Assembly (NCBI GenBank): GCA_903892315.1
Contig: CAITHY010000087.1
Span: 19,469 to 83,468 of the forward strand
DNA length: 64,000 bases
Origin: an uncultured beta proteobacterium
GTDB taxonomy: Bacteria; Pseudomonadota; Gammaproteobacteria; Burkholderiales; Burkholderiaceae
Direction: 5' to 3'
The notes under the pieces are model-generated. The model was not told the origin of the DNA. It saw only the letters and a program-made list of their open reading frames with translations, and did no database searches. Position 1 is the stretch's first letter; each line of letters opens with the position of its first letter. This document shows positions 1 through 9,071 of the stretch, in pieces. Made by a program: the position numbers and the translations under genes.

Positions 1-1
1 A

Positions 2-448
2 GATGTATTAAATACGTTTGATGTGATTGCAGACCTCGAAGGATTCTCCGGGGAATTAGCAGCTAACAATATTAGCGATGCCACCCTCTCTGAATTAGAG
101 GCGCTTCAATATGAAATGATGGCTTCTTATGCACGCCGTGATTTATCTAGTTACTACAAACTCAATTTACGAATTCATCATCTGATTAATCAGGCTGCAA
201 ACAATCCTGTTTTATCAAAGCTCTTTACCCAAGTCAATGCGCGCATTGAAGCATTACGCTTTCGCTCCAATCAAGATGGCGTCAAGTGGGAGAAGGCTGT
301 AGAAGAGCACCAAGAGATGCTGGATGCTCTTAAGGCACGGGACAGTGTCCGTATGCGCAAGATCATGATCCAACACGTCAGAAATAAACGTGATGTGGTT
401 GCTCAATTACTTCAATCTGAATCCACACTAGAAACCGCCAAATCATGA
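2..448 (+). CDS. GntR-family transcriptional regulator, FCD domain (5' end outside window)
   Basis: The reading frame is open to the left edge, so only the C-terminal ligand-binding part is present; the winged-helix DNA-binding domain lies upstream. The helical sequence begins DVIADLEGFSGELAA, has an internal NLRIHHLINQAANNPVL segment and ends with HVRNKRDVV, the pattern of FCD-type (FadR C-terminal) domains. FCD regulators normally respond to organic acids. Its stop overlaps the start of the dehydrogenase gene by 4 bp (ATGA), so the two are co-transcribed and the regulator probably controls that enzyme. Family assignment is firm; the effector is unknown. Confidence 0.85.
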   Translation, partial: DVLNTFDVIADLEGFSGELAANNISDATLSELEALQYEMMASYARRDLSSYYKLNLRIHHLINQAANNPVLSKLFTQVNARIEALRFRSNQDGVKWEKAVEEHQEMLDALKARDSVRMRKIMIQHVRNKRDVVAQLLQSESTLETAKS

Positions 449-3400
449 ATAAGCCCTTAGATCTAAAAGAACTCATGATTGATCAGACGGCACTGGCTAA
501 ACGTCTATGCCAGGAGACCTCAGGTGAAGTCATGACTGATAGCGCGAGTCGTGGACGTTATGCGACTGATGCTTCCATCTATCAGGCAATGCCAGTTGCT
601 GTGTTTGTACCAAAGACTGCGCAAGATATTGCGAGTGCTATTCAGATTGCAGCGGAGATGGGTGTACCAGTTCTACCGCGTGGAGGGGGTACTAGTCAGT
701 GTGGTCAAACCACTGGTGCAGCCTTGGTGATCGATAACACTAAATACTTCAGAAATGTTTTGGATCTCAATTTAGATAAAGGCTATATTGAAGTTGAGCC
801 TGGCATCGTGCTCGATCACCTAAATGGTTCACTAAAACAACATAGTCTTTGGTATCCAGTCGATGTTTCTACTGCTGGGCAAGCGACCATTGGTGGCATG
901 GCGGGAAATAACTCCTGTGGCAGCCGCTCGATTGCTTACGGCAATATGGTGCACAACGTATTAGGCATTGATGCTTGGTTAGCTGATGGCAGAATTGCTC
1001 ACTTCGGTGATTACGCAAGTAGTACCGGTGCCGCAAAGCAGCTGGGTGATTTTGTTAAAAACCTAGCCACCACCCTCCAACCAGAAATCGAAGCACGCTT
1101 TCCGAAGGTATTAAGGCGTGTAGCGGGATATAACCTCGATATTTTTCATCCACAGAGTGAGTTGCCCTACACAAAAGATGGCAGCGTTAACCTTGCCCAC
1201 CTTTTAGTTGGTAGCGAAGGTACGCTGAGTTACTTTAAGTCACTCAAGCTCAAGCTTGCGCCTTTGCCTCAGCACAAAGTATTAGGCATTGTGAACTTTG
1301 CCAGCTTCTATAAAGCAATGGATAGCGCTCAGCATATTGTGAAACTGGGCCCTACCGCTGTTGAGTTGGTCGATCGCACCATGATTGATCTAGCACGCAG
1401 CAATCCTAGCTTTAAGAAAACCATTGAGACTGCCTTAATTGATCACACAGCGCAGACTCCAGAAGCCATTTTGTTGGTGGAATTTTCTGGTGAGTCTCAT
1501 GCACCATTGCTTGAGAAACTCAAGGCCTTGCAAGAGCTGATGGGTGATTTAGGTTTGTCAGGATCAGTCGTGTCAATGCCTGATGCATCCCTGCAAAAGA
1601 ATTTATGGGAAGTGCGCAAAGCAGGCCTAAACATCATGATGAGTCTGAAGGGTGATGGCAAGCCAGTGAGTTTTATTGAAGACTGCGCCGTTCCACTAGA
1701 AAGTTTGGCTGAATACACTCAAGCCTTAACAGATGTGTTTTCTAAATATGGTTCTCGTGGCACTTGGTATGCCCATGCTTCTGTAGGCACCTTGCACGTG
1801 CGCCCTATTTTGGATATGCGCAGAGATGGTGCTCAGAAGATGCGGGCAGTTGCCGAAGAGGCTTCTGCTTTAGTTCGTAAATATAAAGGTGCCTACAGTG
1901 GTGAGCATGGCGACGGTCTATGCCGTGGTGAGTGGATCTCTTGGCAGTTTGGCCCAAAGATCACCGAAGCCCTCGCAGAGATCAAATACGCCTTTGATCC
2001 TAAGGGATTATTTAATCCAGGCAAGATCATTGATCCACCTAGGATGGATGATGCAAGTAACTTTAGATTTCCACCAAGCTATAAAGTCATTCCACTACAA
2101 CCTGCATTAGATTGGTCGACCTGGAATGTCCAAAACGATCCAGTGACTGAAGCAACTACAGCACCTGGCACTGGTGGCGATCCAGCAATGGGCTTGGCCA
2201 AAGCAGTCGAGATGTGCAATAACAATGGTCACTGTCGTAAGTTTGATGCGGAAGTGATGTGCCCTAGTTATCGGGTCACTCGTGATGAGAAGCATCTAAC
2301 TCGTGGCAGAGCCAATACTCTGCGCCTTGCACTCTCAAATCAATTAGATGCAAAAGATGAGACGTCGCCACTTGGTAGCGATGCCATTAAAGAAGTAATG
2401 GACCTTTGTGTGAGCTGTAAAGCCTGCCGGCGCGAATGCCCTACCGGTGTGGACATGGCCAAGATGAAGATTGAGTTCCTCTCCGCCTATAAGAAACGAG
2501 TTGGTCACTCTTTGCGAGATTTGGCGGTAGCGTACTTACCTAAATATGCCAGCACGATTAGCGCTATTCCCCTACTACCTGCATTGCTTAACGTACGCAA
2601 TCACATCAAGCCGATCGCAACACTACAAGAGTGGGTCATGGGCATTTCTGCACAAAGAAGTTTACCGATTTGGAAGAACAAGAACTTCTGGAACCAAAAA
2701 GCAGCCAACTCTTATCAGTACACACCCGAGCAATTGGCAAACAATCGAGATGGTAAAGGTGTAGTGCTATTGGCCGATACCTTCAATGCTTACTTTGAAG
2801 ATGAAAACCTGCAAGCAGCATTAAAAGTTCTGAATGCTGCAGGTTATCGCGTGCATATTCCGCATAAGAGTCAAGCCAACACTACAAAACAAACAAATAA
2901 CACTGGAAGTGGCTGCTCTAAAGAGTTTTGCTGCGGCAGAACTTATTTAGCTGCAGGCATGGTGGATAAAGCCAAGGAAACTCTTGGTGAGCTAGTGAAT
3001 CATCTTGCACCTTATGCCAACAAGAACATCCCGATTATTGGTCTAGAACCTTCTTGCCTATTTACCTTGAGGGATGAGGCCTTGGTCATGGGCTTTGGTG
3101 AAAGTGCTGTCAGCGTTGCTAAACAAGCACAATTACTGGAAGAATTTTTGGCCAGTGAAATAAAAGCGAGCAAACTCAAGTTGAATCTAAGGTCAGCTGA
3201 AAAGCCTGTGCTGTTTCATGGTCACTGCCATCAAAAGTCGTTTGCTGCCGTTACTCCGGCTATGAAGTTACTCAAACTCATTCCGAATGCAGAGCCTAAG
3301 CTGATTGAATCGTCTTGCTGCGGTATGGCTGGCAGTTTTGGCTATGAAGCCGAGCATATTGAGGTATCTAAGCAAATGGCGGAAGCCAGTCTTTTGCCAA

Positions 3401-3522
3401 GTATTCGGAAATCACCAGATAGTTGGGTGGTAGCTGATGGCACCAGCTGTCGTCACCAGATCGCAGATGGCACGCAACGTGAGGCCGTGCATATTGCCCG
3501 AATTTTGGCGGCGCATCTTTAA
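445..3522 (+). CDS. FAD-binding and (Fe-S)-binding oxidoreductase, YdiJ / D-2-hydroxyacid dehydrogenase type
   Basis: A 1025-residue fusion of a GlcD-like flavin half and a GlcF-like iron-sulfur half, the architecture of YdiJ-type D-2-hydroxyglutarate/D-lactate dehydrogenases. Seen: an FAD-binding PCMH fold near residues 70-250 (LPRGGGTSQCGQ, GGMAGNNSCGSRS), the FAD-oxidase C-terminal domain to about 540 (GEHGDGLCRGEW), a 4Fe-4S motif CVSCKACRRECPTG near 655-668, and CCG-domain cysteines near 828 (FCCGRTY), 925 (GHCHQKS) and 956 (SCCGMAGSFGYE). It should oxidise a D-2-hydroxy acid and pass electrons to a membrane or soluble carrier. Full length for the family. Translationally coupled to the upstream GntR regulator. 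Exact substrate cannot be read from sequence. Confidence 0.88.
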   Translation: MNKPLDLKELMIDQTALAKRLCQETSGEVMTDSASRGRYATDASIYQAMPVAVFVPKTAQDIASAIQIAAEMGVPVLPRGGGTSQCGQTTGAALVIDNTKYFRNVLDLNLDKGYIEVEPGIVLDHLNGSLKQHSLWYPVDVSTAGQATIGGMAGNNSCGSRSIAYGNMVHNVLGIDAWLADGRIAHFGDYASSTGAAKQLGDFVKNLATTLQPEIEARFPKVLRRVAGYNLDIFHPQSELPYTKDGSVNLAHLLVGSEGTLSYFKSLKLKLAPLPQHKVLGIVNFASFYKAMDSAQHIVKLGPTAVELVDRTMIDLARSNPSFKKTIETALIDHTAQTPEAILLVEFSGESHAPLLEKLKALQELMGDLGLSGSVVSMPDASLQKNLWEVRKAGLNIMMSLKGDGKPVSFIEDCAVPLESLAEYTQALTDVFSKYGSRGTWYAHASVGTLHVRPILDMRRDGAQKMRAVAEEASALVRKYKGAYSGEHGDGLCRGEWISWQFGPKITEALAEIKYAFDPKGLFNPGKIIDPPRMDDASNFRFPPSYKVIPLQPALDWSTWNVQNDPVTEATTAPGTGGDPAMGLAKAVEMCNNNGHCRKFDAEVMCPSYRVTRDEKHLTRGRANTLRLALSNQLDAKDETSPLGSDAIKEVMDLCVSCKACRRECPTGVDMAKMKIEFLSAYKKRVGHSLRDLAVAYLPKYASTISAIPLLPALLNVRNHIKPIATLQEWVMGISAQRSLPIWKNKNFWNQKAANSYQYTPEQLANNRDGKGVVLLADTFNAYFEDENLQAALKVLNAAGYRVHIPHKSQANTTKQTNNTGSGCSKEFCCGRTYLAAGMVDKAKETLGELVNHLAPYANKNIPIIGLEPSCLFTLRDEALVMGFGESAVSVAKQAQLLEEFLASEIKASKLKLNLRSAEKPVLFHGHCHQKSFAAVTPAMKLLKLIPNAEPKLIESSCCGMAGSFGYEAEHIEVSKQMAEASLLPSIRKSPDSWVVADGTSCRHQIADGTQREAVHIARILAAHL

Positions 3523-3549
3523 GAAACTAGATCGAAAAGATGATATGAA

Positions 3550-3912
3550 TTATCGAATGATGCCGTAACCTACCATCAGTAGGGTTCCAATCAATAAAGC
3601 TGGAACCAAACGCTTGGTGGGTTTAGAGATCATCACACCAATAGCTAAGGCGCAGATTAGAGCACGTATCCACAAAGGGACGGTTGCCATCAAGCCTAGC
3701 GGCATCACAATCAAGCGCACTGTTAAAGCAGCAACCATCGCATAAGTCACCGCTGCTAACCAGCGGAAGATCTCACTATCTTGGTTAATGCTTTGCGATA
3801 GCAGTACGCCAATCGCACGACAGAAATAAGTGCCAAGACAAGCGCCTACTAAGGCAATCCATAACCCCCACCCAGAGAGTGCATTGCTCATAGTGTTGAT
3901 CGTATCCATCAT
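3550..3912 (-). CDS. azlD: AzlD-family branched-chain amino acid exporter subunit
   Basis: A 120-residue membrane protein with about four hydrophobic helices (GWGLWIALVGACLGTYFCRA, AALTVRLIVMPLGLMA, ALICALAIGVMISK, ALLIGTLLMVGYGII), size and pattern of AzlD. AzlC and AzlD together form an exporter for branched-chain and related amino acids. Its start overlaps the azlC stop by 4 bp, so translation is coupled. It converges with the YdiJ-like gene, leaving 27 bp between stops. Confidence 0.82.
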   Translation of the reverse strand: MMDTINTMSNALSGWGLWIALVGACLGTYFCRAIGVLLSQSINQDSEIFRWLAAVTYAMVAALTVRLIVMPLGLMATVPLWIRALICALAIGVMISKPTKRLVPALLIGTLLMVGYGIIR

Positions 3913-4694
3913 CCAATCATTCCCGTTTTCTTGCGCAAGAACTTACGATCAATAAAGTAAGCAATCGTTCCAGAGACTAATCCAGCGGTTAAAAGGCTGG
4001 TATCGCGATCAACTACAAAGAAGATCGGGCCAAAGATACAGCCCAAGCAAATCGCAATACGGTTAATCCAAGGCTTTACTTCGGTAAAGGTCAGCAAGAA
4101 AAACAAGGGGTTAATAAAGACTAGCCCTAGGGTCACTGCAGGAGGCACCATACCTGCTAAATAGAAGCCCAAAATAGTCCCTGGAATAGAGATCAACCAA
4201 CAGAGCAGCCCCAAACCAATAAAATAACTGAGACGATGTCTTACCTCAATCGCATGAAACTCGCGCATCGAAATCGCCCATGCTGTCATTGCCAACAAAT
4301 GTACTGAGGCGTAGAGACTTCGATTACGATCTTTTTGATGAAACTGCGGAAAGAGTGTCACCGTCATCGTAATAAAGCGCGTGGATGTCAGTGTTACCGC
4401 TAACGCAATTGCCACCACCGATGAACCAGTAATCGCCATCTCGAGCAAGACCACCTGCCCTGGCAATGCAAACATAAAGAATGATGTGAAAGTAGTGAAC
4501 CAAACATCGAAGCCGTTGGTTTTCCCCATCGCGCCAAAGCCGACCATGCCAGCAAAGAGAACCATTGCAGGAGCGCCTGCAGCATCTTTTATGCCAGACC
4601 AGAATGCATCGCTAGGATTCTGAAAGCGCTCTGCTGCAGATTCTTCTAGCGCGATTTCACTAGGATCTATGTAGGGCTGGTCTGCGCTTGACAT
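3909..4694 (-). CDS. azlC: AzlC-family branched-chain amino acid permease, large subunit
   Basis: A 261-residue integral membrane protein. After a polar N-terminus (to about residue 35) comes DAAGAPAMVLFAGMVGFGAMG, the typical AzlC entry helix, followed by LPGQVVLLEMAITGSSVVAIALAVTLTSTRF, characteristic of the family, and further membrane helices. With AzlD it forms an amino acid efflux system in the inner membrane. It lies 3 bp from the queG stop on the same strand, so it may be transcribed with queG. Confidence 0.85.
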   Translation of the reverse strand: MSSADQPYIDPSEIALEESAAERFQNPSDAFWSGIKDAAGAPAMVLFAGMVGFGAMGKTNGFDVWFTTFTSFFMFALPGQVVLLEMAITGSSVVAIALAVTLTSTRFITMTVTLFPQFHQKDRNRSLYASVHLLAMTAWAISMREFHAIEVRHRLSYFIGLGLLCWLISIPGTILGFYLAGMVPPAVTLGLVFINPLFFLLTFTEVKPWINRIAICLGCIFGPIFFVVDRDTSLLTAGLVSGTIAYFIDRKFLRKKTGMIG

Positions 4695-4697
4695 GAC

Positions 4698-5807
4698 TTA
4701 ATTGTAAGCCTTATATGCCTGTAGAGCCCATTCAATATGCTCAGCCACCAAAGCCTCAGCACTAGTAAGTGCCTCAGTTAATACCAAGCGTATAGCTGAC
4801 TTATCAAGCTCAGTCACATCAGGATTTGCAAGGGCATTGCCCATCGCCACCGCTATATTGCGACGCCAGCGGCTATAACCAATTCTACGAATAGCGCTGC
4901 CCTCATGGCGCCGCTCAAACTCAGCTTCGGTCCAGGACCAAAGATGCAGCAAACTTGCCTGTCCCAGACCATGCCGCTGTGCAAAATCCGGTAACTCGGT
5001 ACGCTTAGCAAACTTATTCCATGGGCAAATGAGTTGGCAATCATCACAGCCATACACGCGATTACCCATAGCACTTCTAAATTCAACTGGTATGGCTGCT
5101 GGATTTTCAATTGTCAGATAAGAAATGCATCTACGTGCATCCAATTGATAAGGAGCGGTAATGGCTTGCGTAGGACAGACGTCAATACATGAGGTACAGG
5201 TGCCACAATGCTCTTCAATCTCTTGGTCTATTAGTAATGGCACATCTACTAAGATCTCACCCAAGAAAAATGTCGAGCCAGATTCTCGATTGAGCAAGAG
5301 CGTGTGTTTGCCACGCCATCCTAAGCCTGCTTTACGTGCCAACTCCACTTCCATTAAAGGGGCTGAGTCTGTGAATACGCGATACCCTAACTTACCAATG
5401 CGCTCTTCAATTCGTTGCGCAAATTCTTGCAAGCGATTGCGTAATACTTTGTGATAGTCGCGCCCACGAGCATACATTGAGACGACCGCTTGAGTAGGAT
5501 CCTCTAGCCTCTGCCACTCTGCATCGAAATCGGTTGTGGGTGGGAGGTAGTTCAAAGATACGCATATCACTCGCACCGTACCGGGCACCAGCAGCTCGGG
5601 ATTGGAACGTAACTCGGCATGACGTTGCATGTATTCCATATGGCCATGGCGACCCTCAGCCAGCCATTGCTGCAAACGTTCTGTTGCAGGCCCTAAATGG
5701 GTATCAGTAATGCGTAAGCCATCAAAACCCAACGCAGCAGCTTGGATCCCAAGCCAATCGCGCAGATTGGACTCATTTAAAGACTGAGGTTTGGCAGATA
5801 AAGACAT
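4698..5807 (-). CDS. queG: Epoxyqueuosine reductase QueG
   Basis: Catalyses the last step of queuosine synthesis, reduction of epoxyqueuosine in tRNA, using cobalamin and two [4Fe-4S] clusters. Seen: the N-terminal cobalamin-dependent reductase part with SMYARGRDYHKVLRNRL and DSAPLMEVELARKAGLGWRG; the ferredoxin-like motif HCGTCTSCIDVCPTQAI near residue 200; the second cysteine set CDDCQLICPWN near 255; and a HEAT-like helical tail. Length (369 aa) is normal. Divergent from tsaE with 43 bp between starts. Confidence 0.95.
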   Translation of the reverse strand: MSLSAKPQSLNESNLRDWLGIQAAALGFDGLRITDTHLGPATERLQQWLAEGRHGHMEYMQRHAELRSNPELLVPGTVRVICVSLNYLPPTTDFDAEWQRLEDPTQAVVSMYARGRDYHKVLRNRLQEFAQRIEERIGKLGYRVFTDSAPLMEVELARKAGLGWRGKHTLLLNRESGSTFFLGEILVDVPLLIDQEIEEHCGTCTSCIDVCPTQAITAPYQLDARRCISYLTIENPAAIPVEFRSAMGNRVYGCDDCQLICPWNKFAKRTELPDFAQRHGLGQASLLHLWSWTEAEFERRHEGSAIRRIGYSRWRRNIAVAMGNALANPDVTELDKSAIRLVLTEALTSAEALVAEHIEWALQAYKAYN

Positions 5808-5850
5808 ATGGAATACAGAATGTAGCGCAATAATTGAATAAACTAGGGGA

Positions 5851-6390
5851 ATGGCTCAAACACAGGCAACCACAGCAATACCGCTTACTACAATTGATCT
5901 CTATTGTAGGCAGGAAGCCGATACCGCTTCCCTTGCGCAGCAGCTGGCAGCCAGTTTTGAGCCCTTTCTCACTAAGCAACCAGGTGCGCACCTCAATATT
6001 TCCCTAGAGGGCGATCTTGGGGCTGGCAAAACAACCTTTGCGAGATACCTTATTCAAGGTCTGGGTCATGCTGGCAAGGTGAAGAGCCCTACCTACACCT
6101 TGTGTGAGCCCTATCCACTTCAGTTAAAAGAACAGGTCATTACTGTTCACCATTTTGATTTATATCGCATGCGCGATCCCCGGGAATGGCAAGAGGCGGG
6201 ATTTGCAGAACATTTTGATGTTCCTGGTATTTGCTTAATTGAGTGGCCAGAAAAAGCAGAGGGAACTCTGCCTGCATTGGATATTCAGATTCAGTTAACT
6301 GCAGGTGCGGATGAAAATGAGCGCAATATCAAGCTCAATGCCTTCAGTCAATCTGGACTGAAGGCATTACAAGAGATTCAATCAAAGTGA
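5851..6390 (+). CDS. tsaE: tRNA threonylcarbamoyladenosine biosynthesis ATPase TsaE
   Basis: Essential ATPase that works with TsaB/TsaD to make t6A37 in tRNAs reading ANN codons. Seen: P-loop GDLGAGKTTFARYL near residues 52-66, the switch-like SPTYTLCEPY, HHFDLYRMRDPREW and CLIEWPEKAEG, all hallmarks of TsaE. A good ribosome-binding site (AGGGGA) precedes the ATG. amiC follows after 14 bp, the usual tsaE-amiC pair. The last coding codons contain a perfect 13-bp inverted repeat (see findings). Confidence 0.95.
   Translation: MAQTQATTAIPLTTIDLYCRQEADTASLAQQLAASFEPFLTKQPGAHLNISLEGDLGAGKTTFARYLIQGLGHAGKVKSPTYTLCEPYPLQLKEQVITVHHFDLYRMRDPREWQEAGFAEHFDVPGICLIEWPEKAEGTLPALDIQIQLTAGADENERNIKLNAFSQSGLKALQEIQSK
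6337..6368. repeat. Perfect 13-bp inverted repeat inside the tsaE 3' end
   Basis: Arms AATGCCTTCAGTC and GACTGAAGGCATT separated by six bases. It lies within codons and has no T-tract, so it is not a standard terminator, but it could form a strong mRNA hairpin just before the tsaE-amiC junction. Confidence 0.7.
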
Positions 6391-6404
6391 TGCGCAGATA
6401 ATAG

Positions 6405-7751
6405 ATGAGCGCCAAGAGAATCAACCTCTCCAGAAGGAGGCATCTCAAGACTTCCGCGAAGCTCTTGAGCTTTGCACTGCTATTGACTGAGATTGACATT
6501 GCCTGGGGTGCCAAGATTTTAGGTGTACGCGTCTGGCCCTCTGAAGATTACACCCGCGTTACCCTGGAATCCGATACACCGCTACCGATTACGCAACAGA
6601 TTTTGACAAACCCAGATCGTTTAGTCGTTGATGTGCAGGGCTTGGAATTAAATCCGACTCTTAAAGATTTGGTGGCTAAAGTAAAGCCAAATGATCCGTA
6701 TATCTCACAAGTGCGCGTAGGTCAATTTCAGCCGGGCATTGTCCGTTTGGTATTTGACTTAAAAGAACCGATCAAGCCGCAACTCTTTACACTCGATCCG
6801 ATTGGTGAGTACAACTACCGCATGGTATTTGACCTCTACCCCACTACACCACCAGATCCTCTAATGGCACTAGTGAGAAGTAGCGCCAAGAAAGAAAGTG
6901 CTCTTGAAAAATCCAATCAAGAAGTAGATCTCATTGCGCAGTTTGCGACCAAGAAAGAAAAAGAGCTGGCCAAAACCCCGGCAGCGCCAGTGGCTCAAGC
7001 CATTCCAGATAACAAACCGCTTCCTGAGCCTGCTAAATACAAGCGCTTAATTACGATTGCAATTGATCCTGGCCATGGCGGTGAAGATCCGGGTGCTATT
7101 GGTACTGCAGGCTCTAGAGAAAAGAATGTCGTACTTGCGATTGCCAAGAGATTGAAAGACAAGATTGAGGGCGAAGCCTATATGCGCCCTTTTTTAACCA
7201 GAGATGGCGATTACTTTGTACCCCTACATGTCAGAGTTCAAAAAGCACGGCGTGTAGAAGCGGATTTATTTGTATCCATACATGCAGATGCCTTTATTGA
7301 AAGAAATGCTAAAGGAGCTTCTGTATTTGCACTCTCGCAAATGGGGGCCAGTAGTACAGCAGCACGATGGATGGCCAACAAAGAGAATGCTTCTGACCTC
7401 ATTGGCGGCATTAATTTCAAGACGCAGGATAGGCAAGTTGCCAACCTACTCCTGGATATGTCGACTACCGCTCAGATTAAAGACTCCTTGCAGGCGGGCA
7501 ACTCGATTCTCAAACAAATTGGTGGATTTGCCCCCCTTCACAAAGGAAAAGTAGAGCAAGCCAGCTTTGCGGTGCTCAAGGCCCCAGACATCCCTTCCAT
7601 CCTCGTTGAGACCGCTTTTATTAGCAATCCCCAGGAAGAGGCCAGATTAAATGATGATGGCTACCAGGACCGAATTGCAGAGGCAATTTTGAAGGGAATT
7701 AAGGATTATTTTTCCAAAAATCCACCAGTTGCCAGAAGAGTCAACTCCTAG
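6405..7751 (+). CDS. amiC: N-acetylmuramoyl-L-alanine amidase, AmiC type
   Basis: Periplasmic zinc amidase that cleaves septal peptidoglycan during cell separation. Seen: a basic SRRRHLK segment followed by a hydrophobic stretch, resembling a Tat signal as in E. coli AmiA/AmiC; an AMIN domain (about residues 36-130, VWPSEDYTRVTLESD); a linker; and an Amidase_3 catalytic domain with IDPGHGGEDPGAIG near 220, FVSIHADAF and the C-terminal ILVETAFISNP. Length 448 aa is normal. Co-transcribed with tsaE. Activation by an EnvC/NlpD partner is known for the family but not visible here. Confidence 0.92.
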   Translation: MSAKRINLSRRRHLKTSAKLLSFALLLTEIDIAWGAKILGVRVWPSEDYTRVTLESDTPLPITQQILTNPDRLVVDVQGLELNPTLKDLVAKVKPNDPYISQVRVGQFQPGIVRLVFDLKEPIKPQLFTLDPIGEYNYRMVFDLYPTTPPDPLMALVRSSAKKESALEKSNQEVDLIAQFATKKEKELAKTPAAPVAQAIPDNKPLPEPAKYKRLITIAIDPGHGGEDPGAIGTAGSREKNVVLAIAKRLKDKIEGEAYMRPFLTRDGDYFVPLHVRVQKARRVEADLFVSIHADAFIERNAKGASVFALSQMGASSTAARWMANKENASDLIGGINFKTQDRQVANLLLDMSTTAQIKDSLQAGNSILKQIGGFAPLHKGKVEQASFAVLKAPDIPSILVETAFISNPQEEARLNDDGYQDRIAEAILKGIKDYFSKNPPVARRVNS

Positions 7752-7818
7752 GAACTTGTAGGTACAAGGGCTGAGAGGCAAACCTCACGGACCTGAGGAA
7801 GCCCCACAAACTTCTTGC

Positions 7819-7824
7819 TATAAT
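7819..7824 (+). promoter_or_regulatory. Likely -10 box of the tRNA-Lys promoter
   Basis: A perfect TATAAT lies 13 bp before the first tRNA base, consistent with a short 5' leader. No convincing -35 hexamer is seen at the expected distance, so the full promoter is only partly supported. Confidence 0.5.
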
Positions 7825-7837
7825 TTAGGGCTTAACT

Positions 7838-7913
7838 GGGTCGGTAGCTCAGTCGGTAGAGCAGCGGACTTTTAATCCGTTGGTCGCGAGTTCGAATCTC
7901 GCCCGACCCACCA
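7838..7913 (+). tRNA. tRNA-Lys (anticodon UUU)
   Basis: A complete 76-nt cloverleaf: acceptor stem GGGTCGG/CCGACCC, D-loop with AGTCGGTAGAGC, anticodon loop CTTTTAA (anticodon TTT), T-arm with TTCGAATC, and an encoded CCA. Its 3' part from the anticodon loop onward is the insertion site of the downstream islands and is regenerated by each insertion, so the tRNA stays functional. Confidence 0.97.
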
Positions 7914-7915
7914 GT
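7869..7915 (+). repeat. att core, copy 1 (attL, within tRNA-Lys)
   Basis: The 47-bp segment from the anticodon loop to two bases past CCA is repeated exactly at 26071 and 34222. Identity starts abruptly at the anticodon-loop C in all copies, as expected for tyrosine-recombinase crossover in a tRNA gene. Confidence 0.9.
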
Positions 7916-7923
7916 AATACCGA

Positions 7924-7950
7924 GGGATCACAGCAATGTGGTCCCTTTTC
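7924..7950 (+). terminator. Rho-independent terminator after tRNA-Lys
   Basis: Stem GGGATCACA/TGTGGTCCC (one wobble) with a GCAA loop, followed by TTTTCTTTT. This terminator belongs to the inserted island end and differs from the one that follows the att copies at 26071 and 34222. Confidence 0.8.
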
Positions 7951-8020
7951 TTTTGGTTTCTTGGAATGTGTTGTGACTGCTTGGACACAATCGTAAGTCT
8001 ATTGGGCCGCAATGAGTCAG

Positions 8021-8094
8021 GATGTTGGGCGCTGGATAACCGATGGCACTATAGGCGTCTCAAATGGCACTCAAGTGTCGCGTTTCCGGACACT
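8021..8094 (+). repeat. Island-end 74-bp repeat, left copy
   Basis: Direct repeat of 25861-25934 with about 15 mismatches over 74 bp; the final 24 bp, containing the AAGTGTC palindrome, are identical. It sits 107 bp inside the left att and its partner sits about 137 bp inside the right att. Probably a recombinase arm-site region or duplicated integrase promoter. Confidence 0.7.
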
Positions 8095-8095
8095 T
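8073..8095. promoter_or_regulatory. AAGTGTC palindrome, copy A
   Basis: Arms AAGTGTC and GACACTT around GCGTTTCCG. Related copies lie at 10065, 16543 and 25913. The 24 bp at 8113-8136 (AACCGACATCGCTGGATGAA and the next four bases) recur exactly at 16615-16638 next to the integrase copy, so this end resembles a shortened version of the integrase promoter region. Confidence 0.6.
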
Positions 8096-8147
8096 AGGTG
8101 ATTTGTCGACTAAACCGACATCGCTGGATGAATTTATTCAGCCCCAT

Positions 8148-8996
8148 TCACTTGTAATTTACGCTGACCGCCTGCTTAAACTCTGCCAACCTACCATTAG
8201 TCAAAGCATCGATTCGCCCATTAATTCGCTCCTTACATGTATCAGCATTTACCGGGTCAAGATATAAAAAAACTTTCTGCTTAGCATTAATAGAGTTAGT
8301 TTCTGTACTCATAACTTCATCGAAATATCTAGCAAAATGGATTTCATCGCTCTCACCCAGGGAGTGGCCAAATAAGTGAATTTCATTGGCACCCAGGAGC
8401 TCATCACTAATTCTCGTTGCCGAATAAAAAAGATCTCCATGTGATTTTTTTGCATATGTGAACTTTGATGGGATCACAATATCAGCATAATTCTCAACTC
8501 CATAAATGATTTCGCCATCATCAATAGAGCCGTGTACCTTTATATGCTCCACCCCATTCTTCTGGGGTAAATATTCCAATATATTTCCCACAGTATTTGT
8601 ATAGTTGAAATCAAATATTTTTACGCTGCCGTAATCCGACGAAAGTAATTCTTTAATCATTTGGAATGATCTAACTGAGTCATCAAACTTTGATTGCCTA
8701 TGGCGCTGAAGACCTTCAATATAATTTTTTAGAAGCCTCACAACTTGAAGGTAATTCCTCTTTATATCTGCCTGTCTATCTTTATTTTCAGTTAACTTGG
8801 TTTCACGAGTGATAACTTGCGCCAAAGCCATTTCAACATCACACCAATACTCGCCCTGGTCATGCGCCGTTTGAATGATTACATTTTTAGCATCGACTCC
8901 AGATAGAACACCATCCTCTAAAAAATGGTTATAACCAGTTCTCAACCCCTGATCTAGATCAAAGCCATTTCCAATGATCACGACTTTATTTTGCAT
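8148..8996 (-). CDS. AbiH-family phage abortive-infection protein
   Basis: About 282 residues. The N-terminus VVIIGNGFDLDQGLRTGYNHF is the AbiH signature (I-G-N-G-F-D near the start, then a Y-x-x-F). Also seen are IFDFNYTNT in the middle, HVHGSI-like IKVHGSIDDGEIIYG, and LFGHSLGESDEIHF in the C-terminal half, all usual for the family. AbiH proteins protect against phage by killing or arresting infected cells; the mechanism is not well known. The ATG at 8996 is preferred to a TTG at 9017 because GAAAG lies just upstream. The gene is more A+T-rich in appearance than the chromosomal genes and occupies the island's left end, a usual place for defence cargo. Confidence 0.82.
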   Translation of the reverse strand: MQNKVVIIGNGFDLDQGLRTGYNHFLEDGVLSGVDAKNVIIQTAHDQGEYWCDVEMALAQVITRETKLTENKDRQADIKRNYLQVVRLLKNYIEGLQRHRQSKFDDSVRSFQMIKELLSSDYGSVKIFDFNYTNTVGNILEYLPQKNGVEHIKVHGSIDDGEIIYGVENYADIVIPSKFTYAKKSHGDLFYSATRISDELLGANEIHLFGHSLGESDEIHFARYFDEVMSTETNSINAKQKVFLYLDPVNADTCKERINGRIDALTNGRLAEFKQAVSVNYK

Positions 8997-9071
8997 AAAT
9001 CTTTCAATAAGAAACAAGTATTGATCTCATTCATCTTTATCTCATCTACGATAATGTAAAAAAACTCGGCC

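Noticed and set aside
7751..7818. CTGAGAGG...ACCTGAGG between amiC and tRNA-Lys resembles part of a TPP riboswitch.
   Set aside because: The conserved core is incomplete, no thiamine gene follows, and the stretch simply precedes a tRNA promoter.
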